21,069 bases of DNA, taken from NCBI GenBank assembly GCA_003427395.1, contig BFEA01001228.1, positions 45,342 to 66,410 of the forward strand. Direction: 5' to 3'. Positions 1 through 7,699 of the stretch are shown piece by piece. Position numbers and translations under genes: made by a program. This DNA is from Chara braunii. Its lineage: Eukaryota > Streptophyta > Charophyceae > Charales > Characeae. Numbering within the stretch: the first letter of the stretch is position 1; each line of letters begins with the position of its first letter. The notes under the pieces are model-generated. The model saw only the letters and a program-made list of their open reading frames with translations. It did not search any database and had not been told where the DNA came from.

Positions 1-78
<78 letters not shown>
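1..78. repeat. (AG)n microsatellite at left edge
   Basis: An uninterrupted AG dinucleotide run opens the window. A similar run closes it, so both window ends probably coincide with assembly breaks at microsatellites. Confidence 0.98.
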
Positions 79-80
<2 letters not shown>

Positions 81-83
<3 letters not shown>

Positions 84-350
84 CTTCTTCGTCTTCTAAG
101 TCCTGTGTCCACCATCTCTTCCTCACCCTCTCGCTACCAGACTTCTCAGCATCTGCAGACTACAGGAGAGAGAGAGATTTGCGACTTTCGGACTTGATGA
201 CATTTTGACCCAGACTCGACATTGTCATTCAAACATTTGATGAGGGACTATTTGGGACTTGTAACGAAGACTTGTCTTCGCGATATTCGCATCTCCCCTC
301 TTCTTTCTCGTCTGATCCCCCTCCTCTTCGTCAGTGTATGGTCTGGACCT
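81..350. repeat. Diverged direct repeat, copy 1
   Basis: This stretch is recognisably similar to 838-1110 in the same orientation. Shared landmarks are 'tccaccatctc', 'gacttctcag.atctgcag', 'gagagagagattt', 'cctcgacattg' (here 'actcgacattg') and 'cgtctgatccccctcctc'. The copies start about 755 bp apart. They could be remnants of LTRs of a short element or a segmental duplication. I see no primer binding site or coding domain between them. Confidence 0.7.
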
Positions 351-837
351 GGCACATTGTTCTGTTTGTAGCGCCAGGCCACTCACATCCTGCAACGATG
401 GTGATGTACGTTACTACGTTGGGTCTATATTACGACATTGATTGGGTTGATCATTGATATCTTACCATTCCGCAGCGCTATCTTATACTTTGTGACGGAG
501 GTCGGTCCTTGCTCTGTTTTGGACCATTATGGTATTCCACAGTTCAGTATCTCCTCCTCCTCTCACATCTCGCTCGACGCTGTAAACAAACACACTAAAA
601 GCATCAGCGCGTCAAGTAATGTTGCCTATACAATGACCTACTGTACTGTCGGCCCCGTGTGGGAGCCGTGCATGCCACATAGCCGCCTATAGAACGACCT
701 GCTGCCTATGGTTGGCAGAGGCGAGGGAGACTTACCTATGGCGCCATAGTTCCAGCTTCGTCTTCGATGTACCTGCAGCAAGGGGACACCTTCACAGGTT
801 AGTACTTACTACTTAGTACAAGAGAGCAAGCGAGAGT
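351..837. other. Unassigned spacer between direct repeats
   Basis: Two short open frames (272-457 and 438-692, plus strand) cross this stretch, but neither looks like a known protein and both are of chance length. I see no RNA gene, tract or mobile-element end here. Confidence 0.5.
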
Positions 838-1110
838 TTTCTTCTTTCTCCTGTACGTCCACCATCTCGGACTTCTCCTCCAGCTACCTGACTTCTCAGT
901 ATCTGCAGAGAGAGAGAAAGAGAGAGAGATTTGTGACTTTGGGACTTGACGACATTTGGATTCAGCCTCGACATTGGGATAGAGACAGTGGACATGGGAT
1001 TATTTAGGACGTATATCGAAGACTTGGTGTTGAAACCATTCCCATCTTCCCCCTCATCTTCGTCTGATCCCCCTCCTCCTCATCTGTGTATGTTTGGGGA
1101 CTGGCGGAAT
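838..1110. repeat. Diverged direct repeat, copy 2
   Basis: Second copy of the repeat at 81-350, with the landmarks in the same order. It includes a short GA tract (907-929) at the place where copy 1 also has one. Divergence is high, with many substitutions and small indels. Confidence 0.7.
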
Positions 1111-1129
1111 CTTTCTGTGTGAGCGCATT

Positions 1130-1262
1130 CTTCCGACATGGCATTCCGGTGTTGTGGCACCCTGCTTACGCGCCATCGTACTGACATGGCACACCTTGCT
1201 TACCTCGCACTCTGCTTATGTGTCTGTCTTGCTTACATGGCACTTTGCTGAAGTGGCTTGGT
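1130..1262 (+). repeat. Degenerate short-word array (catggca / cttgctta)
   Basis: The words 'acatggca', 'tggcac' and 'ttgctta' recur every 20-30 bases in one orientation. This looks like a decayed minisatellite. It directly follows direct-repeat copy 2. Confidence 0.45.
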
Positions 1263-2289
1263 CTTCGAAGTACATACAGCGTAAGCAACGAATTTAAGAG
1301 TTAGAGTGACGTGAATTTGACATGTCATGTGCCCCGCGAGTACAATGTTGCCCAGACTCGCTGCCACAATCGATGGATAGATCAGAAAATGTGTGCATGT
1401 GTACTAATTTATTTATGTGAAAGCCCAACTCGAAAGGATTCATATCAAGTAGAAGCATGGCCAAATGCACATCCGGCACGAAAAATTATGGGCACATATG
1501 ACATCACATGTAAAGGGTGACTTGAAAGCAGTTTGACCTGCTTTGCAGACAACAGTGCAAACTCAACATGACGCAACGGAGCAATGAACCGCCTTGACCT
1601 GCACAACGGCGAACCACGGGCACCGGAAACGGGTGCCACAACGATCCTAATGTCACAGCAAAATTCACAAGAAACAGAATGCTGGCCAAATACAATTCAA
1701 ATGAAAATGACTGCAGAGTTGTATGGACGAAAGAAGAATGAGGGAAAAAGAAATGTTGTGTCAGAGTAAAGTACAACGCAAATTTATAAACATGGTGAAC
1801 ATTCATTAATAAGCAGGAAAATTGACGAAATCAAATTCAATAAAAACACTGTACACAATCCGTTCACAACTCGAAAGAAACGATGGTTGTCAATAATGAT
1901 AATAGCGTGGAGCATTGTCTGCTGCCGGGAAACGTGTATATGGCGCATTGTGTGTTAGATGCATGCACAGCATGTGCAGGCAGTGTTTCACTTTTGCACC
2001 ACAACAACCCCCATTCCATCCATTTATGGTTTTGCGAGTCGAAGCAGCTTCTCGTCTATTGTAGACGATTACACAGTCATACCCGTCTACAAGTCATATT
2101 GAGCACAACACTTGTGGCATATAGCTATCTCGACTATCAACATTTGTGCTTAGTTCGGGGCACCGTTTCTTACTATGTACCCGAAGTCCAGGGCTACTCT
2201 CAGGTACAGGACCTAACGTTGGCACGTTGAGCGCATATCTACTACCTAAGCACAAATCAAAGCAGAGCTATCCTTTGGTTATTGGTCTA
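1263..2289. other. Unassigned region, no supported gene
   Basis: Several open frames of 60-115 codons occur on both strands. The longest runs from 1883 to 2230 (+, 115 codons, ATG start), is rich in His, Leu, Tyr and Cys, and shows no motif I recognise. Composition is mixed, with no tracts or element ends. Confidence 0.5.
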
Positions 2290-2541
2290 CGCCTAACTAA
2301 CTCTGCTCTGTTCGGGGAGTAGTACCCAAGCTCCTAACACCTGGTGTGGGCTAAAAAGTGAAATACAACTTCCACAACCAGGCAGGAGGGACAAGCCGAC
2401 GTTCTCAGTTGGTGAACCCACAACATACGACAGGGGGTCGTGTGGAATCGAATGGATGATGTGGGGAATCCATCCCACGACCTCCTGTGTACCATTTACA
2501 TGCTCTACCAACTGAGCGTGGCCGCTTGGCCATGGGGCACC
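2290..2541 (-). mobile_element. tRNA-derived SINE-like repeat
   Basis: Read on the minus strand, a tRNA-like head starts near 2530. An A-box-like segment (2502-2516, minus 'ctcagttggtagagc') is followed by a B-box-like segment (2465-2476, minus 'gggatggattcc'). The 18 nucleotides between 'gagc' and 'aggtcg' match the D-arm to variable-loop spacing of a class I tRNA. The anticodon stem pairs poorly and the T-loop has lost the canonical GTTCGA, so this is not a working tRNA gene. About 170 bp of unrelated body follows towards 2290. The 3' end is not defined, and no target duplication was found. Confidence 0.55.
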
Positions 2542-2542
2542 A

Positions 2543-2571
2543 TTTTTTTTTTTTTCTTTTTTTTTTTTTAA
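2543..2571. repeat. Poly(T) tract
   Basis: A T run with a single C interruption, immediately upstream of the SINE-like head on the minus strand. It could be the A-tail of another retroposed copy. Confidence 0.9.
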
Positions 2572-3052
2572 CAAGGGGTCATACTAATCTTCTGATTCTT
2601 CTTTGTATCTTTCCAATTTTAACAGGATGTCCCACCATTTCCGTTTGTTCTTGCAGCCCAATTATCACTAAGCCTCTGATGAAAAGGGCTGCCCAGATTG
2701 AAAGTGGTTGAGCGGCAACGTGGTTGTTGTGCCCAAGGATGATGACACGCGGCATGGCCTGGGCATGCACCAGGGTGATGACATGAACGAAGGGGGGGGG
2801 GGGNGGGGCAAGGAAAAACTAGGACGCTCTCGCGGTTTTCATTATTAAATGCGTTCCATTTAGGATTTCGTGAATGTTGCTTGAAAGTCAAGAAAATCAT
2901 AAAGAATACAACCCGCCTTAGGGTCGGGTGGGGATGTGTTGTGTTCAAGGGAGGCCTCAAGTGCATTGAAAACAGATAATGAATGCGTCGGAGGAACGAA
3001 GTTGATTGGTCAATAGACGAGGGGGAGGGCACAGGGGGGGCGAGTGGGCTAT
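2572..3052. other. Unassigned region with G-run and ambiguous base
   Basis: No gene recognised. A G-run at 2791-2808 contains an N at 2804. The overlapping minus-strand frame is low-complexity and crosses the N, so I do not treat it as a gene. Confidence 0.6.
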
Positions 3053-3175
3053 GGGCCTCGCTGCACTAGTCTCCAAATGTGCAAAATGCGACTGAATTCA
3101 TTGTTAGAACATGGAAAGGTACATTGCCATTTTTTTTTGTCTTTCGTGCATGTGGACAGTAGTGCAGCGAGGCCC
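3053..3175. repeat. Perfect 16-bp inverted repeat with 91-nt loop
   Basis: Arms at 3053-3068 (gggcctcgctgcacta) and 3160-3175 (its reverse complement) pair without mismatch. It could be the termini of a very small foldback element or a hairpin. I found no target duplication. Confidence 0.8.
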
Positions 3176-3756
3176 TATCTCCGCGGCGCTATCTCCGCTT
3201 GTGAACATGTAGTGCGCCAGAGAGGGCCGCGGGTGTCCAACACCTTTCTATTCAGATTCTGCCCTCCATTCTCTGCACTCTATGCCCTTCCTCCTCTCCA
3301 CAACTGGCAATCCCAGATCTGTCTTCTTGGTCTCAAGTAATCCCGCTGCCAACACTTAATGCTTTTCCACTATCCCAAGGGTCGTTTCACTACACAACAC
3401 TCGACATGTATCCTGAGCTCATGATCTTCTTGATACATTCAAGATGTTGGAATCCTCAGAGAGTCAGACTACACCTCGTCCAGAAAGCCTCCAAATGCAT
3501 GTGGAATGTTGAGCAGTGGGAAGAGGCCGTCTCTCTTCTCTACCCTTCTGCAAGGTTCTAGATACCTTTAGCGATCTCCGACGTTTTCTATTCGAACGAT
3601 GACAGAAGCCATGACGACACGTATCTGCTTTCTCACCAGTCTTGTTCACAAACGGGCACTAGAACTGGTTTTTGTATGTTCCATGTTGCTTAAAAAAAAA
3701 AAGAAAAAAAAAAGGTTCTTCTATTTTCCATGACCAGGCAAAGGGAAGTGAAGCAG
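3176..3756. other. Unassigned region, no supported gene
   Basis: Mixed-composition sequence with only short frames. It contains a small tandem repeat of 'ctatctccgc' around 3175-3198 and an A-rich run at 3692-3713. No RNA gene or coding domain seen. Confidence 0.5.
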
Positions 3757-4023
3757 CAACTGCCCGTTCTTTAAAACTTAAAACAGACCTTTTTTTTTTC
3801 GTTTAGTAAGTTGTTTGTTGTTGAACATGGTAGATTTTTTGCTGTCATTTTCAGTACAGTATCTTTGTGTTTCGGGACGGCGGTGTTTACGGGGGGTGGT
3901 GTGTACTGTAAACATCACCCTCCCAAAACACAAAGAAAGATACTGTTATAAAAATCAGACCAAAAACCTACCATGTTCAAGCGCAAACAACTTCGCTGAA
4001 TGGGGAAAAAAAAATGTCAGTTG
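3757..4023. mobile_element. Foldback element F1 (long imperfect hairpin)
   Basis: The left arm (about 3757-3890) and right arm (about 3908-4023) are reverse complements with scattered mismatches. Matching blocks include 'gttgtttg..gttgaacatggtag', 'acagtatctttg' and 'gtgtttac', around a 17-nt loop at 3891-3907. The arm continues after element A: 4415-4430, read in reverse, matches 'tgcccgttcttta' of the left arm (3766-3778). F1 was therefore in place before A inserted. No open frame of note; likely a foldback MITE or hairpin-RNA-forming repeat. Outer ends and target duplication are unresolved. Confidence 0.75.
4016..4023. repeat. Left 8-bp target duplication of element A
   Basis: GTCAGTTG here is repeated exactly at 4407-4414, directly outside the two ends of element A. 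Confidence 0.85.
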
Positions 4024-4406
4024 CTTTGTTGCCACTTGTACGCACCCTCATACGAGTACGAATTCGTACTCTTGTACTCGTACTCTACTCGTACGCTAGC
4101 GGCCCCACATGAGGTTTTTTTTTTTTTTTTTTTTTTAATCCGGTATTGTTTTTATTTTTTTTCTCAAATTCTAATAAGAATCTAAAGATGATGCTCAACC
4201 AAATATTGCTTTGTTTTGTGTTTTTGCATCATATATTTGTTTTTCGGATTTTTTTGATAAACTTTTTTTTTTTTTTTTGATGCTTTTTCGTACGGGGGNG
4301 TACAAGACGTACAAGTTCCCGTACAGGTTCCCGTACAGATCCCGTACAGAAGTTACCAATACGTTTCATACGGAAAGCCACCGTACGTGTACTCTATGCA
4401 CCATAG
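4024..4406. mobile_element. Element A: 383-bp non-autonomous TIR transposon
   Basis: The ends are weak terminal inverted repeats: left ctttgttgcca against right-end reverse complement ctatggtgcat, 8 of 11 identical. They are flanked by the exact 8-bp duplication GTCAGTTG. Both subterminal blocks (about 4037-4105 and 4287-4400) are packed with GTAC/CGTAC words in both orientations. The middle is AT-rich and non-coding: poly(T), then a module (4162-4280) shared with E1, E2 and C. The 8-bp duplication points to the hAT superfamily (known for that family); there is no transposase. An N sits at 4299. Removing A rejoins the F1 arm. Confidence 0.87.
4054..4071. repeat. 18-bp perfect palindrome inside element A
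   Basis: GAGTACGAATTCGTACTC equals its own reverse complement. It lies in the left GTACG word block of element A. Confidence 0.95.
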
Positions 4407-4414
4407 GTCAGTTG
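4407..4414. repeat. Right 8-bp target duplication of element A
   Basis: Exact copy of GTCAGTTG at 4016-4023, adjoining the right terminus (catag) of element A. Confidence 0.85.
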
Positions 4415-4527
4415 TAACGAACAGGCAACTCAGCAATCACCGAGAACTAAAGCAGCATTTAAGGAGGTTTAAAAATCTCGCCCCTTGGGAGTGCAAAGTT
4501 CCGCTGGTGATGGCTGCCATGGCGAGG

Positions 4528-4547
4528 TGGCCGACACGTGTCGGCCA
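4528..4547. promoter_or_regulatory. 20-bp perfect palindrome centred on CACGTG (G-box core)
   Basis: Arms tggccgacac / gtgtcggcca are perfect reverse complements around CACGTG. A second ACACGTGG lies at about 4552-4559. CACGTG is the G-box bound by plant bZIP/bHLH factors. A regulatory role here is inference only, since no TATA box or gene is assigned nearby. Confidence 0.4.
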
Positions 4548-4646
4548 ATGTCACACGTGGACACGAAGACGATGAGTCGTAGAAGGAATAGGGCAGGTGA
4601 AGGAGGGAGAGGGTGATGGAGGGGGGAAGGCTGGAGGAAGATGCCG

Positions 4647-4681
4647 TAGGGCTTGCCCCCGACGACCTAGGGCAAGCCCTA
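4647..4681. repeat. Perfect 12-bp stem, 11-nt loop hairpin
   Basis: tagggcttgccc (4647-4658) pairs exactly with gggcaagcccta (4670-4681). It lies just before a (TA)n tract. Possibly an element terminus. Confidence 0.85.
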
Positions 4682-4691
4682 CAACCTTGTG

Positions 4692-4697
4692 TATATA

Positions 4698-4728
<31 letters not shown>
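4692..4728. repeat. (TA)n microsatellite
   Basis: Alternating TA run with one G interruption. A further TA run at about 4831-4848 directly abuts element E1. Confidence 0.95.
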
Positions 4729-4848
4729 CGTCACAAACAAAACTGCGCGGTAAACCGTAGGCAGAGAGAGAGAAGAGGACAACAAACGAGGGGCTGTGAC
4801 AAACTCTTTCGTCAGAGTTTTATATATGAGGATATATATATATATATA

Positions 4849-5506
4849 CAGTGTTACAGGCGTTCGGGACAGGCTGAACGCGGACCAAAATAAAAAAAAT
4901 AAAAAACAAAACAAAGTTTTCAAAAAATCTCGAAACAAAACTATGTTATGAAGAAACATAAACTAAACAACATTTGCCTGGGCACTACATCCAAAGTCTT
5001 TACCAAATTTAAATAAAAAATCCAATACTGAAAATAAACACTACGATAAAAATAAAAAAAAATAAAAAGAGAATTAAAATGAGTGAGTGTGCCAGCACCT
5101 TTTCGACACCGCCATCTTTGCCAATTTTTAATTATTTTTTGGCATTGACAAATGCCCTGAAAATTTACAGATATGTAGCATGCATAATCAAGAACTCATT
5201 AAAATATTTTTAAAAAATAATAAAATATTTTAAGCCCCAAAATAAAGTGAAAATAAAAAGTTAAAAGTGAAAAAAAACAAAATAGTGAGTGAGCGAGCAC
5301 GTTTTGACACCCCATCTTTGACGATTTGTAATGTTTTTTCAGCTAAGCAGAATGACTTCTAAATTTATAGGCGTGTAGGTTACATCATAGAGAACTCAGA
5401 AAAAAAAAATCAAAAAAAACAACTTATGTTTAGGCCCCGAAATATTTTTTGGCGGGGGCCGATCCTGGAGGTGTTCGACCCCCGAGCGTTCTATCAGGTA
5501 ACCCTG
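4849..5506 (-). mobile_element. Element E1: 658-bp TIR element, inverted relative to E2
   Basis: The left terminus is CAGTGTTACAGG and the right terminus, read in reverse complement, is CAGGGTTACCTG. The left flank 'tatatata' and right flank 'tctatata' match at 7 of 8 bases, as expected for an 8-bp duplication at a (TA)n target. The YAGNG-type end fits hAT TIRs. Subterminal words are GGCGTTCGGG/GAACGCGG (left) and GTTCGACC/CGAGCG (right). The AT-rich interior has the shared module reversed (about 4885-5014). It also has a 204-bp internal tandem duplication marked by 'gtgagtg.gc.agcac' at about 5082 and 5286. No coding capacity. Confidence 0.8.
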
Positions 5507-5545
5507 TCTATATATATATATATCGTCAATATATATATATATATG
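5507..5545. repeat. (TA)n spacer between E1 and E2
   Basis: Two TA runs split by 'cgtca'. Both neighbouring elements point their CAGGGTTAC termini at this spacer. Confidence 0.95.
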
Positions 5546-6304
5546 CAGGGTTACTAGGCCGTACGTACGGAGGTCCCCGGGCAGACCTCCGTACGTACGG
5601 GCATTCGGGGTCCCGTACGGGGTCCCAACCCGACGGCATTCGGCCCCCGCCAAAAATTATTTCGGGGCCTAAAAATAATTGATTTTTTCTGAATATAGTT
5701 TTGTGAGTTCCCTATGACGTGAGGTACATGCCTGTAAAGTTTCAGGTCATTTGGCTAAGCCAAAGAAGAATTGAAAATCGCCAAATATGGCGGTGTCAAG
5801 ACGTACTCGCCCACGTATTTTTTCACTTTTTACTTTTTGTTTTCACTTTAGTTTGGGGTCTAAACAATTTTATTATTTTTTGAAACTTTTTAAGTGGGTT
5901 TTGTATTATAAGAAGTACACATCCGTAAATTTTCAGGGCATTTAGCTTTGCCAAAACAAAATGAAAAATCGCCAAAGATGGCGGTGTCGAAAACATGCTC
6001 GCACACTCACTAAATTTAATTCTCTTTTTATTTTATTTTCTTTTATTATTAGTATTTGTTTTCCATATTTTATTTTTTATTTCAAATTTCGTAAGGAACT
6101 CGGATGTAATGCTCAGGCAAATCTTGATGTATTTAGTTTTCTCCATAACATATCGTTTTTTCAGATTTTTCTGATGATTTTTTTTTTCTCTTTTTTTTTT
6201 TTGTCCGCGTTCGACCTGAACGGCCGAACGCATTCCCAAGGGGTCCCATAAGTTTGGGCGTTCAGGTCTGGGCGTTCCGCCCGTCCTGAGCACCGGATAA
6301 CCTG
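5546..6304 (+). mobile_element. Element E2: 759-bp TIR element, inverted relative to E1
   Basis: The left terminus is CAGGGTTACTAGG and the right terminus, in reverse complement, is CAGGTTATCCGG. Flanks are 'tatatatg' and 'tatatata'. The interior is the inverted counterpart of E1: the GGCGGGGGCC edge, 'ggggcctaaa', two tandem copies of a block with 'gccaaa.atggcggtgtc' (about 5780 and 5972), then the shared module (6080-6205) and poly(T). The left block is built from GTACG words and the right block from CGTTCGACC/GAACGGCC/GTTCAGGTC words. E1 matches it over roughly 570 bp. Non-coding; hAT-like by its ends. Confidence 0.8.
5559..5600. repeat. 17-bp perfect stem with 8-nt loop in E2 left end
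   Basis: The arm at 5559-5575 (ccgtacgtacggaggtc) is exactly complementary to 5584-5600. Each arm contains the self-complementary word CCGTACGTACGG, giving nested palindromes. Confidence 0.97.
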
Positions 6305-6455
6305 TATATATATATATATATTTACGTATTTCTAGGGGTATTAAAAAAACAGGCTGCGGACAGGGCCTCATTGGCGGCGGCCACGACCGACTTTTTCGGT
6401 CGAGGTAACCGAATCGCGTGCCGCCTAGGCCGCGGGTGTCACGTAGGGCACAAGT

Positions 6456-6499
<44 letters not shown>

Positions 6500-6579
6500 G
6501 TGTTTGTGTGTTGTGTGTGATGTGGTTGAGGGGGGGAGGGGGCGATCAATCCCCCACCAATCAATCAGAAAAGAAAAAA
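6305..6579. other. Spacer with (TA)n, CGACCGA hairpin and (GT)n
   Basis: It starts with the (TA)n flank of E2 (6305-6322). A 7-bp perfect stem follows at 6384-6402 (cgaccga / tcggtcg). A (GT)n run at 6458-6519 includes AT-containing interruptions. A short G-run and CAATCAATC words (about 6544-6567) resemble the larger arrays near 18 kb. No gene seen. Confidence 0.75.
6458..6519. repeat. (GT)n microsatellite
   Basis: About 30 GT units with a few AT and T interruptions. Confidence 0.95.
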
Positions 6580-6856
6580 AAACATCGATGTGTTTTGAGT
6601 CAGGTTAGGTTTTTTATTTTTTAAAAATAATTTAAGTGATAAAAAAATAAAAATAAAAATATGGGGATGTAGAGCGCAAAGAAATTTACACCCCCATTTG
6701 TTTTTTTTTTTTAATATTTTTTGCCTGCAAAAAAAAAATCCCGGGCCGCGTTGTACCGCGTTCTAACGCGATATAGCGCGACGTTGTAACAGGGGTTCAA
6801 CGACTGTTGAACCTTTCAACGGGAAACCCCCGTTGAATCGAAAATCAAACACACAG
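6580..6856. mobile_element. Element D: truncated relative of element C
   Basis: Read from 6856 leftwards, it starts CTGTGTGTTTG, resembling the CTATGTAT terminus of C. Next comes a CpG-rich word block (GTTGAAC, CGTTGAA, ACGCG), then poly(A) and a module with 'ggggtgt..ttt.tttgcgctctac..cc.catatttt' (6660-6740, reversed). C carries the same module at about 9540-9600. The left part is missing: neither the second shared module nor a matching left terminus is found before the (GT)n tract. The boundary at 6856/6857 cuts the reverse transcriptase homology. No target duplication could be confirmed. Confidence 0.6.
6795..6837. repeat. Two adjacent perfect hairpins from GTTGAAC words
   Basis: gttcaac (6795-6801) pairs with gttgaac (6806-6812). 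ttcaacggg (6815-6823) pairs with cccgttgaa (6829-6837). Both use the word block private to element D. Confidence 0.9.
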
Positions 6857-7240
6857 CCAGGGGCATTGCATAGGCCAAAGGGCATCACCACAAACTCGTA
6901 CAGACCGTACCTGGTCTGAAAAGCGGTTTTGTGCTGGTCCTCAGGTCTAATAGCAATTTGATGGTATCCGAACTTCATATCTATCTTTGTGAAGTACTGA
7001 CATTCCGACACTCTATCCAATAGGTCGTCGATGAGGGGTAGGGGCTCTGCGTTCTTAACGTTGATGGCATTGAGGTCCCTTTAGTCAATGCACATCCTTA
7101 AGGTACCTCCCTTCTTAGGGACAAATAAGAGTGGCGCACCGTAAGGGGAGGTACTAGGCTGAATCCATCCCCTTTTTGTGAGTTCCTTGAGATCGAGGCA
7201 GAGCTCGTCCAACTCCACAGAAGACATCCTATAGATTCGT
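6857..7240 (-). pseudogene. Ty3/gypsy-type reverse transcriptase fragment
   Basis: The minus-strand translation shows, in order, 'YRMSSVELDEL', 'GAPLLFVPKKGGTLRMCID', '[10 protein letters not shown]', '[10 protein letters not shown]', '[14 protein letters not shown]', '[14 protein letters not shown]' and 'MPFGLCNAP'. These are the N-terminal and first palm motifs of gypsy-type RT, including the first catalytic Asp (in KIDMK). Homology stops at about 6857, where element D begins, so the YxDD catalytic box, RNase H and integrase are absent. A TAA at 7081-7083 stands where the family has Tyr (CIDYRDLN). A one-base frameshift near 7235 separates this part from the upstream linker. Non-functional. 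Confidence 0.93.
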
Positions 7241-7699
7241 CATCTAGGCACCTAACTACCTGGACAGCTTCTATCGCATGGATCACCTCCCTTTCCACTA
7301 CGCCCGTAGGCTCCTAAAAAAGGTCGAAATATTGCGCGACCACTGTTTCTATCTCAGGGGGTGATTTTACGACCTCCCTTTTCTAAGAGACAAAGACTAG
7401 ATACATGCCCTCCCCGTGATTCTGCTTAAAGTAGTTATAGAAAGAGGTGGCAGACATGCAGCCGTAGTTTTCCACTAGACTGCTAGCTTTGAGCTTTTGC
7501 AGTCTAACGGTTCTACCGTTGGGCAACTTCTGTATCAATACCTTTCTATCCTAATCAAACTGCGGCTAAGCAACCTCGAGGTAGTACATGCCTAACAACA
7601 TATCGAAGGGCAGTTCGTCGCTAACGAGGAATGAGATTTTGTGTCTCACTTCCCGCTCCTCCATAAGAGAAGGAATAGACTACGTCCTTGACATAGTCT
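7241..7699 (-). pseudogene. Protease-RT linker of the gypsy pol, degraded
   Basis: One frame carries 'HKISFLV', 'ELPFDMLLGM', 'DRKVLIQKLPNGR', 'YFDLF' and 'VEREVIHAIEAV'. This order is typical of the end of the protease domain and the lead-in to RT in plant-type gypsy elements. In-frame TAG stops lie at 7566-7568 (Gln expected), 7551-7553 (Trp expected in 'FDWD'), 7383-7385 and 7314-7316. The frame is offset from the protease part upstream, implying a further indel between about 7640 and 7700. Confidence 0.85.

Larger units (their letters stand above)
4415..4691. other. Spacer with G-box palindrome and GC hairpin
   Basis: No gene recognised. It begins with the remainder of the F1 right arm (4415 to about 4435), then holds the 20-bp palindrome at 4528-4547 and the hairpin at 4647-4681, listed separately. 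Confidence 0.6.

Noticed and set aside
4459-4959. 166-codon minus frame across (TA)n
   Set aside because: It includes TA-repeat-encoded Tyr/Ile runs and crosses the E1 boundary.
6864-6878. 'ctatgcaatgcccc' on the minus strand as a possible TIR of element D
   Set aside because: It resembles the CTATGAATCCCCC terminus of C, but it encodes the conserved RT motif GLCNAP, so the match is probably chance.
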